Shown piece after piece: positions 8,617 through 18,338 of a stretch of 64,000 bases of DNA (position 1 is the stretch's first letter; the number at the start of each line of letters is the position of its first letter). The translations under genes were made by a program, and so were the position numbers. Below the pieces are notes generated by a model, which saw nothing but the letters and a program-made list of their open reading frames with translations, did not search any database and was not told the origin of the DNA. This DNA is from Verrucomicrobiales bacterium (GTDB lineage: Bacteria > Verrucomicrobiota > Verrucomicrobiia > Verrucomicrobiales > DEV007), in assembly GCA_029233965.1 (NCBI GenBank), contig JARGOP010000001.1, forward strand, positions 1 to 64,000, given 5' to 3'.

Positions 8617-8745
8617 GGTTAGTCTCAAAAGACGACGAATTGATGGATTCGGTTACGGAAAGTGAAAAATTGAGATTGATCCTGAATTGGAACTATTCCC
8701 GGCAACCTCCGACTTCTTTTCGTCGTGCTCCGATCGTAACGCACC

Positions 8746-9765
8746 TTGAAAATCGCTACATTACTACTGATAACGTGCCTTTTCCCCGCCGCCCTGCGCG
8801 CCGAGGTGGAGGTAAACCGGGCCATGCTTGGCATGTTTCAACCGATCCCCGAAGTGGCTGAGAACCCTGCCAACCCGGTGACAGATGCCAAGGTTGATCT
8901 GGGCCGCATGCTCTACTACGACACCCGTTTATCGAAGAATCGCAGTGTCTCGTGCAACACCTGTCACGACCTCGCCAGTTTTGGCGATGATTGACTCAAG
9001 GTCTCCAAAGGGATTCACGAGCAGGAGGGCGGACGCTCTGCGCCAACGGTATACAATGCCGCTATTCACATTGCCCAGTTCTGGGATGGCCGGGCGAAGG
9101 ATGTCGAGGAGCAGGCAATCGGTCCTGTGACCAATCCAATCGAGATGGGAATGCCGGATCCGGATTACGTTCTGCGCGTCCTCAAATCAATTCCCGGCTA
9201 CGTTGAAGCTTTCAAGGCAGCCTTCCCGGACGAAGAGGAGCCGCTCACTTACGTGAACGTCGGCAACGCAATCGGAGCTTTCGAGCGAAAGCTGATGACT
9301 CCCTCACGGTTCGATGACTTTCTCAAAGGGGATGAGGAAGCTCTCACGACCGCCGAAAAACACGGACTCAACTTGTTCATGACAACCGGTTGTACGACGT
9401 GTCACAACGGAATGGGTGTGGGCGGACATCTATACCAGAAGCTTGGCCTGGCCAAAGAGTGGCCCACTGAGGATCTCGGTCGCTACGAGGCTACGAAAAA
9501 TGAATTCGATAAATATTTCTTCAAAGTTCCCAGTCTGCGGAATATTACCGAGACAGGCCCCTACCTTCATGATGGATCAGTCGAATCGCTCGAAGAAATG
9601 ACGGCGAAAATGGCTGAATACCAGCTCGGACGGGAGCTTTCCGATGAAGATGTGAAATCAATTGTCACTTTCATGGGATCACTGAAAGGACGCATCGACG
9701 AAGAGTTTATTGCCAAGCCCGAACTTCCCGCGGACGGTCCCGACACTCCGGGTGCTGATTCGTAG
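8746..9765 (+). pseudogene. Di-haem cytochrome c peroxidase, interrupted by an in-frame TGA
   Basis: Read through the TGA at 8992-8994, one frame of 340 codons gives a full-length bacterial di-haem cytochrome c peroxidase (family length about 330). It has a signal peptide (residues 1-19), haem motif CNTCH (70-74), the conserved APTVYNAA and AQFWDGRA blocks, a second haem motif CTTCH (216-220), and the C-terminal NITETGPYLHDGS. The stop falls at codon 83, eight codons past the first haem motif, where relatives have an ordinary loop residue. A single G-to-T change of GGA to TGA would explain it. Start is a TTG at 8746, itself weak. Neither half is a plausible protein alone: the first lacks one haem, the second lacks a signal peptide. 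Recent inactivation is the simplest reading; a sequencing error or stop readthrough remain possible. Confidence 0.8.
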
Positions 9766-9792
9766 GGGCGAATTCGTTTCATCCAGACATTC

Positions 9793-9824
9793 AAAAAAGG
9801 CCGTCAAGAGACGGCCTTTTTTTC
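9793..9824. terminator. Rho-independent terminator (bidirectional)
   Basis: A perfect stem AAAGGCCGTC/GACGGCCTTT with loop AAGA is followed by a T-run on the plus strand and preceded by an A-run that serves the minus strand. It lies between the convergent ends of the cytochrome pseudogene and the CNNM/HlyC gene, so it can stop transcription from both sides. Confidence 0.9.
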
Positions 9825-9864
9825 GGCCTTCGAAGAGAGAGTTGTTTTTCGGGGAAACTTCCGG

Positions 9865-11301
9865 TTAGGAGGTTTTCTCAGAGTCGAAACCTCTATCGAC
9901 TTCGAAGAGCTCACCATCCTCTTCGAGAACTTCCTGCCTGACAAATTTCACTTCCTGAACCGTGCGATCATCTGCATTCAAGATCTCAACCAGGTAGTTT
10001 TCAATTTGAAGGTTTTCCCCGATTTCAGGAATTCTACCGAGTTGGCTTGTGATGTAGCCCCCGACAGTGCTGACATCGGGATCATCGAGATCCAGTTCGT
10101 CGACGTGATCAGCCAGTTCATGGAGGGGTAGAGTTCCTTCGACAATAAATTCACCCTCGGCAATTTCCTTGAAACCGGGTTCCTCCACTTCGTCGAATTC
10201 GTCGTAAATCTCTCCCACCACCTGATCAAGAACGTCGTCGAGCATGACAAGACCTCCGGAACCTCCAAACTCATCCACGACGAGGGCGATGTGAGCTCTT
10301 TTGGAAAGAAACAGCTTCAGTAATTCATCGAGAGGAAGCATTTCCGAGACGCGCAACATGTCCCGTTTCGCGGCAAAGAGATTCGAAGAATCTTTTTGCA
10401 TTTCTCGGAGGAGATCCTTGATATGGATCAGGCCCAGAGTCTTATCAAGATGACCGTCAACGAGAGGGAAACGGGTGTGCTTCGACTCAAGGGCGATATC
10501 GAGATTCTCTCTGAAAGTGCGGTGCACATCGAGGACCACAACTTCGTTTCGCGGGGTGAGAATATCGCGAACACACAGTTCGTTCAGTTCCAGTGCGTTC
10601 CGCAAAATTTCCTGCTCGGTTTCGGTGACTTCCTGAGCTCTTCCGGTTTCTTCGACGAGGTGGCGCAACTGATCGGCCGTATGGCTCATCTGTCGGCTAT
10701 CGACCGGCTCAAGGCGGAAGACGACTCTGAGAATGACCCGGGCGACTTTTTCAATCAACCAGACGGGGCCGGCGACGAGGAAGTAGACAATACGAAGCGG
10801 AGCACTCGTCACCAATGCAGTGCTGACAGTACGACGAAAGCCGAATGTCCGCGGAACCTGCTCGGCGAGAATTGTCTGAAAGACCGTGAGCGCCAACACG
10901 CTGATGAAAAACGCAATGAGTCTGACTGCCGTTTCTCCGATGAAGACGGCGCTGAAGAGGGGAGAGATCAGACCTGAGATAAAAGGCTCTCCCATTGCAC
11001 CGATAATGATCGTGGAAGAGGTGATACCGATTTGACAGGCTGCAAGGTAGGCATCGACGCGCGATTGAATTTTGATCGCCTTATTTGCTCCCTTCCGCCC
11101 TTCTTCGGCGGCCTCTTCCAGCTGGCTCGTATGAACGCGGATGTGAGCGGTCTCTGATGCCACGAGGAAACCATTGACGACGATCAGGATCAAGAGAATG
11201 AAAGTCCACAGAGCCGGATGTTGTGAGAACATGCCCGAAGTGGCCAGAAAGGCCGGATCGGGAAGGCTTGCGACGAGAGGTGGAAACAAAGGGCTTGTCA
11301 T
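9865..11301 (-). CDS. CNNM/CorC-HlyC family membrane protein
   Basis: A 478-residue protein of the UPF0053 family. Residues about 15-205 are the DUF21 (CNNM) membrane domain, with the typical VNGFLVASETA and ILAEQVPRTFGFRR segments. A pair of CBS domains follows (VRDILTPRNEVV, then LGLIHIKDLLREM and ALVVDEFGGSGGLVMLDDVLDQVVGEIYDEFDE). The C-terminus is a CorC_HlyC domain with a long acidic linker. Relatives are implicated in Mg2+ or other cation efflux; CBS pairs often bind ATP. The older name hemolysin is not a functional statement. The ATG at 11299-11301 was chosen over a TTG one codon upstream. It sits 98 bp downstream of the di-haem peroxidase gene on the same strand. Function in this organism is inferred only from the family. 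Confidence 0.9.
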   Translation of the reverse strand: MTSPLFPPLVASLPDPAFLATSGMFSQHPALWTFILLILIVVNGFLVASETAHIRVHTSQLEEAAEEGRKGANKAIKIQSRVDAYLAACQIGITSSTIIIGAMGEPFISGLISPLFSAVFIGETAVRLIAFFISVLALTVFQTILAEQVPRTFGFRRTVSTALVTSAPLRIVYFLVAGPVWLIEKVARVILRVVFRLEPVDSRQMSHTADQLRHLVEETGRAQEVTETEQEILRNALELNELCVRDILTPRNEVVVLDVHRTFRENLDIALESKHTRFPLVDGHLDKTLGLIHIKDLLREMQKDSSNLFAAKRDMLRVSEMLPLDELLKLFLSKRAHIALVVDEFGGSGGLVMLDDVLDQVVGEIYDEFDEVEEPGFKEIAEGEFIVEGTLPLHELADHVDELDLDDPDVSTVGGYITSQLGRIPEIGENLQIENYLVEILNADDRTVQEVKFVRQEVLEEDGELFEVDRGFDSEKTS

Positions 11302-11399
11302 CAAAAGTCCTCGACCACAGGAGCCCCGATTCAGGGCACTCAGAATGTGGTGAAGAAGCGCCTACAGTAAGTGAGAAGTCCCGACAGGACAATCAACTT

Positions 11400-12875
11400 T
11401 TAATCATTGAGGGGAAACGGTTGAACCATCTCCAGACCGCTGGGAACGGCTTCCGGAATGAGATGTTCCAGTTTGCGTGCCGACGGGCTTGTCATCGACT
11501 TCAGAAAAGCCACCAGATCCGCCACTTCTTCGTCCGTAAAGTAAGTCGGCATTTTCAATTCCGCCGGCATCGTCTTCTTCACCATCCGAATGACTTCATC
11601 CGTCTGATGAACGCCTCCGCGGAATTCCGGTTCGAGTTGCGAAGGGTCATAATTTTCCAATTCGTAGCCGGGATTGAGCTGGTGCTTCACCGCAGCCTCT
11701 AAGGTGGTGTAGGCTCCGTTGTGCATGTAAGGGCCGGTTAATTCAACATTCCGCAGGGGAGGGGTGCGAAAAGCAAACCGGTCCTCGAGACCAAAGTCGC
11801 TGCGATGGGTGACACCGAAATCGAAGTCCTCGTTTCCATCGGGGCCGGGACCGATGGGAATCACCCCCATGTTATGCGGTTTCTGATCGGTGAGGAGCTT
11901 GCCGGTGTGACAGGAGGCGCAATTTGCCTTCCCGTAGAAAAGGTGGGCACCGCGCAGTTCCTTCTCATTCAAAGCGTCATCTTCGCCGGCGATGAACCGG
12001 TCGAACGGGCTGTCGTGAAAAGTGAATGAGTCGATCTCAAAGGCGGCGATGGCATTGGCCGCGTGTGCGAAATGGAGCTCTGACGGTTTCCTGCCCGGGT
12101 AGGCATCACGGAAGAGCTGTTCATATTCGGGGAAGGTGAGGAGTCGCTTCATCAATGCAGCCCAGATCTCCTCCTCATTTTGACCCAGCACCGCTCCGAC
12201 CTCGTTATGCGCACCGGTAACATCCGTCTCACCTTTGGTTCCACGCATCTCGGCGTCCGAGAGGACCGGCATCATTGCCTGAGCCGCGAGGACATTCTCG
12301 ATCATCTCGGGCATGACGACCTGATAGTAACCCGGAGTCCTCGTCATTCTTGCCTGATTCACGACGAAGCGTCCATCCTCGCGCTCAAAGACACGATTGT
12401 CCCAAAACATAGTCTTCCAGGCCAAGTCTCCTCGATTGAAAATCTCGGGTGCGTTCCTCGGGGTGAAAGGGTGAGCCGCGCTGTTCAGGTTGAAGCCCAT
12501 GAGGACAGGGTCCCTGCCTTCCACTTCGACGAGAGTCAATCCTTCCGGCATTCTCCGGCCCATATTGAGATAGGCGCGGGTTCCCACGGAGCGGGAGCGG
12601 CCGTCTGCGGAAGCGGTAGTCGGGTGATGGCAGGTGGCGCAGGAAACATCGCGGTTTCCTCCAATAACCGGGTCAAAAAAGAGAGCCTGCCCCAATTTGA
12701 TTTTCGCGTCGCTGAATTCCGGCTTGGGGTCGAGGGGGACAACTTCATTGGCTTCGAGCAAGGCTCGCAGCTTCTCCTGCGGAGTCGGTTCCTCTGCCTG
12801 AAGCGCACTGAAGCTGAAGATCGCCACTGAGAAAACCGGGAATTTAGCGAAAAGGGAAAGGATCAGGGTTTTCAT
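11400..12875 (-). CDS. Di-haem cytochrome c peroxidase / MauG family protein
   Basis: A 491-residue exported protein with a signal peptide (about residues 1-27, ending LQAEE). The first haem motif is CATCH (79-83) and the second CASCH (319-323). The conserved RNAPEIFNRG, FWDNRVFE and FRTPPLRNVELTGPYMHNG blocks place it in the di-haem peroxidase/MauG superfamily, which reduces hydrogen peroxide or oxidises protein substrates in the periplasm. It is longer than classical CcpA (about 330) because of an insertion between the haem domains (about residues 180-260). Such long forms are common in planctomycetes and verrucomicrobia, and their substrate is unknown. A shorter relative 2.6 kb away is broken, so this may be the functional copy. 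Confidence 0.88.
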   Translation of the reverse strand: MKTLILSLFAKFPVFSVAIFSFSALQAEEPTPQEKLRALLEANEVVPLDPKPEFSDAKIKLGQALFFDPVIGGNRDVSCATCHHPTTASADGRSRSVGTRAYLNMGRRMPEGLTLVEVEGRDPVLMGFNLNSAAHPFTPRNAPEIFNRGDLAWKTMFWDNRVFEREDGRFVVNQARMTRTPGYYQVVMPEMIENVLAAQAMMPVLSDAEMRGTKGETDVTGAHNEVGAVLGQNEEEIWAALMKRLLTFPEYEQLFRDAYPGRKPSELHFAHAANAIAAFEIDSFTFHDSPFDRFIAGEDDALNEKELRGAHLFYGKANCASCHTGKLLTDQKPHNMGVIPIGPGPDGNEDFDFGVTHRSDFGLEDRFAFRTPPLRNVELTGPYMHNGAYTTLEAAVKHQLNPGYELENYDPSQLEPEFRGGVHQTDEVIRMVKKTMPAELKMPTYFTDEEVADLVAFLKSMTSPSARKLEHLIPEAVPSGLEMVQPFPLND

Positions 12876-12949
12876 GAAATCGCTCTAGTTGGATTACGGA
12901 TATGCAATGAAAATGGAGACACGATGCGGGCAAAGTATACACAAAAAGA

Positions 12950-15900
12950 CTACTTCCGATCAAGGGCGAGGAATTGGATCTCCGCTTCAGCGTCTATTTG
13001 GCTCATATTGCCGTCGGCCCACTGAATCGTGACAGCTACCGTTTCTGAATTGTTTTTTGGCACGGCAAAGATCAAGTCGGAGCTGGATTGCGAGAGATAA
13101 CTCCCGCCGGCAGAAATTTCTGAAGTCTGAGCTTCGAGGCCCTTTGCGGCAACGGTGACGACGGCACCAATCGCGGTCGGGTTGCCTTTGGCACCGGTGA
13201 GGCGGATCCGGAGCGGGCGGTTGGGGGATCTGTCCTCGAGTGAATTAATGAAAATCTGGGGATCGGCGTCGTTGACCCCCACGACAAAGTCTTCCCAACC
13301 ATCGAGGTTCACATCAACAGCGGCAAGGCTTTTGGCATCGCCGGGAACAACGAGCCCGCTCTTATGGTGCCACACCACTTCAAACGGGGCTTCGGAATCT
13401 CCGGTTCCCCGTAGAAGAGTGCTGAGACCACCATCAAGCCGCCCCTGCTCGATCGTGATATTGAAGTGGTTCTGGACGATATAACAATCAAGGTGGCCGT
13501 CGAGGTCGACATCCCGGAGCGCGACACCGAATCCCGGTGAGATTTGCGCGAGGTGAGGGAGGGGGTGAATCGTGAACTGCCCGGTGCCGTCATTGATGAG
13601 GTAGGAGCTGTCCATGTTATTTGCCACAAACTGATTTGACGACTGCAGCAAATCGATGTCGTAGATACCGGAGAGGGGAAGGCTTGCGTAGTTATGGAAG
13701 GTTTGGACCTTATCCAGAATCCAGGGCATCGCCTGAATCGCTGCTCCGAGGCCGCGGCGGGGGTAGCAGATCTTTTTTCCATTTTCGACGAGGAAGCGGG
13801 CTTCGACGATGTGGTCTTTTCCGGAATTATCGAAGTCCCCGTAAAAGATCAGTTCCGGAGAGTCCAGCGAAGCGTGATAGGTGGAGTTTCGTCCCAGGTT
13901 TGTCACGACATAGTCGATGTCTCCATCATTATCGATGTCACCACCGTCGATCCCGGTCCACCAGCCGAGTGATGCCTGGCCCTCCTTGAGCAACCCGGAG
14001 GCTTCAGTTTCATCGACGAGTTTCCCTTCGTGATTTCGAAAGAGTTTGATCGGACCCCATTCGGTGGTCACCATCAGGTCAATCCATCGGTCATTGTCAA
14101 CGTCTGTCCAAAGGGCGCTGGTGACCATTCCAGGAGAAACCAGTTCCGGAGCGATTTGATCCGTGACCAGGGAAAATTTTCCTGACCCGTCATTTTGGAG
14201 GAGAGCGCTTTTTGGTGAAAGGGGGAACTCTCCCGGGATAGAGCGCGAGCCGACAAATACATCGAGATCGCCATCACGGTCAAAATCTGCAGCAGCAGCA
14301 ATGCCACCGCTCTGCCTCAAATCCGGAAGTGAATCCTCCGGTGCCCTCGTGAATTGGCCTCTCCCGTTGTTCAGGAGGAGCCGGTCCTGAAGCACATCGC
14401 CCCCCGGAACGGACTCGATTCCGCCACTGACAAGGTAGAGATCCAGATCGCCGTCGCCGTCGCAATCGAAGAAGAGAGATCCCATGTCTTCAAATCGGAG
14501 ATCCTCCTGCAGCCACGGTTGAATCTCCGGAGTCAAAATGACCTCTCCGGATCCCGGGCTGCTGTTGTTCCTGAAAAGCTGGCCGGGGTAGCCGGCCGCA
14601 CCTGCGAGATAGAAGTCGGGGTCCCCATCTCCATCGAAATCGGCCCAGGATTGACCGGGGCCCAGTTGGGAAAGCTTGAACGGAAGCAGGGGCTGACGAT
14701 CGTAATCGTCGAACACCGTTTCCTTATGGCTGAATCCCTTGAGGGTTGGTGAGGGGCGGAACCAGGGATCCTGCAGCTCGCGGGATTTTACCGGCTTCGA
14801 AAGAGGGGCGCCCGTGTCAGATTCCGTCACGGTGTAGCGACGATTGGCCTCAAGATCTTGAAATATTTGCGTTTCGCCGCTTGGCCAGTCGAGTCGCAGC
14901 GAGGCAACCTTTTTATTTTCCCCGAGGCCGAAGTGTAAAATTGCCTCGTCAGCATCGAGAAATCCTCCATAGGGAAAAAGCTGGCGGCTTTGCTTCACCC
15001 CGTCACCGGTCTCAATGGTCGCGAGAGTTCCGATGCCCATACTGTTGCTGCGGGTTCCCTTCAGCGCGATCACGATCCGGTTTCCGGAATCGCTCCGGTT
15101 CTGATAAACGCTGAGCGGGTCATCCAGATTTGAAGTGAGAAGATCAAGGCGGCCATCCCCATCAAGATCCCCAAGAGAAGCTCCATACGACATACCGAGA
15201 TGGTCGAGGCCCCATGCTTTTGAAACGTCTTCAAACTGAAAATTACCGAGATTGCGATAAGCGAGGTTCTGCTCGCGGCGCGTCGGAGTATTCCGGTAGT
15301 GATCCCAATGAGTGCGGCCGACGAGCGTGGCATGAGAAATTTCCGGAAGGTCAGCATGGTTAAACTGTCTCGGGATGCCATTGCAGAAAAACAGATCAGA
15401 AAGTCCGTCATTATCAAAATCAGCGCTGCGGATCGCCCAGGTCCACTCGGTTTGCGCCACTCCAGCCATCCAGGCACCTTCGAGAAACTCATTCGTTCCT
15501 GTGTTGATGTGCATGGTGTTGTGCATGATCTGCTGAGAGCCTCCGGAATAGTCGAGATTGTCCTGCCGGTCAGCCATCGAAGCCATGGAAGCCATCTGCA
15601 TGTAATGCGTCTTCGGCATCATGTCGGCGAGCAGGAAGTCGATGTAACCGTCGTTGTTGAAGTCACTTTGTACCGCCCCCATGGAAAACCATGTCGTGTG
15701 TCTCACGTGCTGCTCGCTGACCTCGGTGAAGGTCCCGTCACCATTGTTGCGATAGAGGAAGTCAGGACTCTTGAAATCGTTGCCCACGTAGAGATCAGGC
15801 CAACCGTCGTAGTTGAAATCCCACCATGTGGCAGAGTTTCCGTAGTGTTGTTCTGTTGTGATACCTGCTTCTTCAGTAATGTCCGTGAATCCTTTTTCAC

Positions 15901-16768
15901 CGTCATTGCGGAAAAAGTAATCCGGCCTGCCGACCTCGGTGTAGAGGAATTCACCATTGTCGCCGCGCCGTTTCTGATCCACCTCATACCAGCGTTGCCA
16001 TTCTTCCGAGACGTAGAATTTGCCGTCCTTTTCGAAAATCCTGATTGGCTTCTCGGGGCGACCGTTTTCACGATAGATTTGGTGGCAAAGAATGTAGAGA
16101 TCGAGATCACCGTCACGATCAAAGTCGGCGAAGGCGGGAACCACGCAGCCATCCTTGATATCGAGTCCCAGTTCCCCGGCGCGTTCTTCAAACCGGAGGG
16201 GCCCGTCGTTTCGCTCGCCACCATCGATCAGAAGATTGATAAAAAACTGATTCGGGTAATCGTAGTTACAGACAAAGATATCGAGGTCTCCGTCATTATC
16301 GATATCAACCATCGAGGTCCCGACTGCCCAGGCCGCCGCGCCACCGCCGAGACCGGCTGCAGAGGTGGCATCGACAAATTTCATGGGCTCTTTCTGCAAA
16401 TAGAGGCCGTTCTCAAGGGGGCCGTTGCCGGCGAAAATGTCGGGGCGCCCGTCGAGATCAAGATCGCCGACAGCGACTGCGGCGCACGCTGAAGATGAAT
16501 GGTACGCACGGGCAAGGGGGTGATCCGCCATGATGGGCGAAATGTGATGAATTCCGGAATCATCAGGATCGATCCGGCGAAAAAGCGTTTCGACAGAAAC
16601 TTCGCCGAATGTCGGATTGAACGGCTCCGATGAAATCAGTGACTTGTTATCCTGAGCTAAAGCGGTCGAACAAACCATTGCGTTCAGAATCATGATCGTC
16701 AGCGAAACGGAGAGTAAGATGGGAACTGTGTCGTTAGCAGAACGGGGAATGAATAGAGAGCGCTGCAT
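12950..16768 (-). CDS. Giant secreted FG-GAP/VCBS protein with two ASPIC/UnbV modules (CRTAC1-like)
   Basis: A protein of about 1270 residues with a long signal peptide (ending TALAQ). It is packed with FG-GAP/VCBS repeats, each carrying the calcium-binding pattern D-x-D-x-D-G-D (DIDNDGDLDIF, DFDRDGDLDLY, DLDGDGRLDLL, DCDGDGDLDLY, DIDNDGDIDYV). The order is propeller, first ASPIC/UnbV domain (about residues 575-660, with DADEAILHFGLG and RLDWPSG), second propeller, second ASPIC/UnbV domain at the C-terminus. That tandem duplication makes it about twice the size of usual CRTAC1 proteins. The family is extracellular and binds Ca2+; substrates are unknown. I took the ATG at 16766-16768 because it gives a cleaner signal peptide than the ATG at 16810. 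Upstream is 320 bp of non-coding DNA; downstream lies the di-haem peroxidase gene. Confidence 0.88.
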   Translation of the reverse strand: MQRSLFIPRSANDTVPILLSVSLTIMILNAMVCSTALAQDNKSLISSEPFNPTFGEVSVETLFRRIDPDDSGIHHISPIMADHPLARAYHSSSACAAVAVGDLDLDGRPDIFAGNGPLENGLYLQKEPMKFVDATSAAGLGGGAAAWAVGTSMVDIDNDGDLDIFVCNYDYPNQFFINLLIDGGERNDGPLRFEERAGELGLDIKDGCVVPAFADFDRDGDLDLYILCHQIYRENGRPEKPIRIFEKDGKFYVSEEWQRWYEVDQKRRGDNGEFLYTEVGRPDYFFRNDGEKGFTDITEEAGITTEQHYGNSATWWDFNYDGWPDLYVGNDFKSPDFLYRNNGDGTFTEVSEQHVRHTTWFSMGAVQSDFNNDGYIDFLLADMMPKTHYMQMASMASMADRQDNLDYSGGSQQIMHNTMHINTGTNEFLEGAWMAGVAQTEWTWAIRSADFDNDGLSDLFFCNGIPRQFNHADLPEISHATLVGRTHWDHYRNTPTRREQNLAYRNLGNFQFEDVSKAWGLDHLGMSYGASLGDLDGDGRLDLLTSNLDDPLSVYQNRSDSGNRIVIALKGTRSNSMGIGTLATIETGDGVKQSRQLFPYGGFLDADEAILHFGLGENKKVASLRLDWPSGETQIFQDLEANRRYTVTESDTGAPLSKPVKSRELQDPWFRPSPTLKGFSHKETVFDDYDRQPLLPFKLSQLGPGQSWADFDGDGDPDFYLAGAAGYPGQLFRNNSSPGSGEVILTPEIQPWLQEDLRFEDMGSLFFDCDGDGDLDLYLVSGGIESVPGGDVLQDRLLLNNGRGQFTRAPEDSLPDLRQSGGIAAAADFDRDGDLDVFVGSRSIPGEFPLSPKSALLQNDGSGKFSLVTDQIAPELVSPGMVTSALWTDVDNDRWIDLMVTTEWGPIKLFRNHEGKLVDETEASGLLKEGQASLGWWTGIDGGDIDNDGDIDYVVTNLGRNSTYHASLDSPELIFYGDFDNSGKDHIVEARFLVENGKKICYPRRGLGAAIQAMPWILDKVQTFHNYASLPLSGIYDIDLLQSSNQFVANNMDSSYLINDGTGQFTIHPLPHLAQISPGFGVALRDVDLDGHLDCYIVQNHFNITIEQGRLDGGLSTLLRGTGDSEAPFEVVWHHKSGLVVPGDAKSLAAVDVNLDGWEDFVVGVNDADPQIFINSLEDRSPNRPLRIRLTGAKGNPTAIGAVVTVAAKGLEAQTSEISAGGSYLSQSSSDLIFAVPKNNSETVAVTIQWADGNMSQIDAEAEIQFLALDRK

Positions 16769-16810
16769 TAATCCGGGGGTTGTAAGGATTCTCAGGTAAG
16801 ATTCAAACAT

Positions 16811-17132
16811 TCTAAAGACATCAGGGGAGGTGCGTCAAACTTGAAGCAGGCCGATTAAGACAATGATTTTTACATTACATATATTGTAGGAAGTTATCAG
16901 TGGGGGGTGCGGACGCCGGGGGCTGAGCTTTTCCTAAGGAAACGAGGTTTTGCCTCGTTCTTGGGCTGTGCGGTTTCTTCGGGGTCTTCCGTTGCTGCGA
17001 TGTTCCACATGGAATCTATTCAACCTTCAGAATTCAGGATGACCGGATAATCGGCACCCGACTGGCTTTTGCCATTTCGGTTTGATCGTTCTTAGCGATC
17101 GTCTAACTTGTAGAACCCCCCCTGTCATTTTC
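16811..17132. other. Divergent intergenic region with a hairpin
   Basis: This stretch separates the divergent FG-GAP and BamD-like genes and contains no gene I can support. It holds an AT-rich patch near 16862-16888 that could house promoters in either direction, a perfect 7-bp hairpin AACGAGG-TTTTG-CCTCGTT at 16941-16959 without a T-run, and a small repeat of GATCG around 17084-17101. A run of seven C ends about 10 bases before the TPR gene start, and no ribosome-binding site is visible. Confidence 0.5.
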
Positions 17133-18212
17133 ATGAATCGATCAATTCGAATCACCGTCCTCAGTCTTTGTGTTTTTTCCTTCGGCGTTTCCAACTCGGA
17201 TGCCTTTCTCGGCGATCTGTTGAAAAAAGGAAAGGAAAAGCGCGTCATCAATGCCGAGGAGCTGACCACTCAGGAAAGCAGTGCGGCGAGTCTTCTCGCA
17301 AAAGCGGAGTCCCAGCGTGCTGCCGGAAAGCAGCGGCAGGCGCGCGACACATACAAAACAATCGTGAATTCCTACCCCAGGACAGACGCCGCCGCCGAAG
17401 CGCAGTTTCAGTATGCGAAAATCCTGCAGAATGAAGGTGATGATCGGAAAGCGTTTGAGGAGTATGAGGAGCTAATCGCCAATTTTCGAAATACAAAGAA
17501 TTTCAACGAAGCCGTGAAATCTCAGTTTGAGATCGCGGAGGGCCTCAGGAATTCAAAAAAGAAGGGCTTTCTCGGATTGGGCGCCCCCGTGCAGCCTTCC
17601 CAGCTCATCGAAATGTTTGAACAAATCAGTGAAGTGGCCCCTTACACGGAATATGCTCCCAAATCGCTCTTGAACGTCGGTCACGTTCATTCTTCTCAGG
17701 GTGAGGAAAATCTGGCCATCATGGCTTATCGGAGCGTCGTCGATAACTATCGCGGAACGGATTACGCGACCGAGGCCCAGTATCAAATCTTTCAACTTCG
17801 CGGAATCAAGGCGGAAGAATCCAACAGTCCTGTGGAAGATCGGGCTCAGGTTGAGGCGGGAATCGATTTCATGAACCAGAATCCGGAAGACCAGAGGACT
17901 CAGGAGATTCAACAGAACCTTCAAGAGATTCAGCTTCGTGAGATGGAGAAACAATACAATATCGGGATGCACTACGAGAAGAGCGGTAAGCCGGATTCTG
18001 CGAGGGTCTATTACCGCGAAGTGGTCAAGAATCCGGGCACTCCCTGGGCCGCGAAAGCTCAGGAGCGATTGAATGCTCTGGATCGCGTCCCGACAACCGA
18101 TGCGGTCGAAAAGAAGGCGGGCTTTTTCGGCCCCAATCCCCTTAAGAAAGACAAGGTGGAAATGAGAACATCGGACGATACGGTGCTTCCCCTCCCGACC
18201 AGCGAGTCATAG
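17133..18212 (+). CDS. TPR outer-membrane assembly protein, BamD-like
   Basis: A 359-residue exported protein with a signal peptide (about residues 1-24, ending SNSDAF). It has at least four tetratricopeptide-like units: AKAESQRAAGKQRQARDTYK, AEAQFQYAKILQNEGDDRKA, SLLNVGHVHSSQGEENLAIMA and YNIGMHYEKSGKPDSARVYY. The spacing and the pattern YPRTDAAAEAQFQYA resemble BamD (ComL/YfiO), the lipoprotein of the outer-membrane beta-barrel assembly complex. However, I see no lipobox Cys, and it is longer than BamD (about 245). It may be a BamD analogue or a tol-pal YbgF-like scaffold. Start: the ATG at 17133, because an upstream TTG would spoil the signal peptide. Next downstream is the LptE-like lipoprotein, supporting an envelope biogenesis cluster. 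Confidence 0.7.
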   Translation: MNRSIRITVLSLCVFSFGVSNSDAFLGDLLKKGKEKRVINAEELTTQESSAASLLAKAESQRAAGKQRQARDTYKTIVNSYPRTDAAAEAQFQYAKILQNEGDDRKAFEEYEELIANFRNTKNFNEAVKSQFEIAEGLRNSKKKGFLGLGAPVQPSQLIEMFEQISEVAPYTEYAPKSLLNVGHVHSSQGEENLAIMAYRSVVDNYRGTDYATEAQYQIFQLRGIKAEESNSPVEDRAQVEAGIDFMNQNPEDQRTQEIQQNLQEIQLREMEKQYNIGMHYEKSGKPDSARVYYREVVKNPGTPWAAKAQERLNALDRVPTTDAVEKKAGFFGPNPLKKDKVEMRTSDDTVLPLPTSES

Positions 18213-18338
18213 TTCAATCAGGTTGCGCTGTGAAGGCCGTTGTAAACGCTTGTCATTTTCAGATTTAGTCATAACTTTCGGCACGACGAGGTTTCCACCC
18301 TGTTGAATCAGCACCGCGTGCCTGGTCGATCCATCTTT

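Noticed and set aside
8986-9040. Selenocysteine insertion at the TGA in the cytochrome gene.
   Set aside because: The site aligns with an ordinary loop residue, not a catalytic Cys. I saw only a weak possible stem downstream and no sel genes in the window.
9127-9765. Separate start for the second half of the cytochrome gene.
   Set aside because: The ATG is an internal Met of the family sequence; a protein starting there has no signal peptide for haem attachment.
15299-16492. A 397-codon open frame on the plus strand inside the FG-GAP gene.
   Set aside because: It is antisense to the FG-GAP protein. Its Val/Ile/Arg/His-rich sequence is what the complement of repeated Asp-Gly-Asp codons produces, and no domain is seen.
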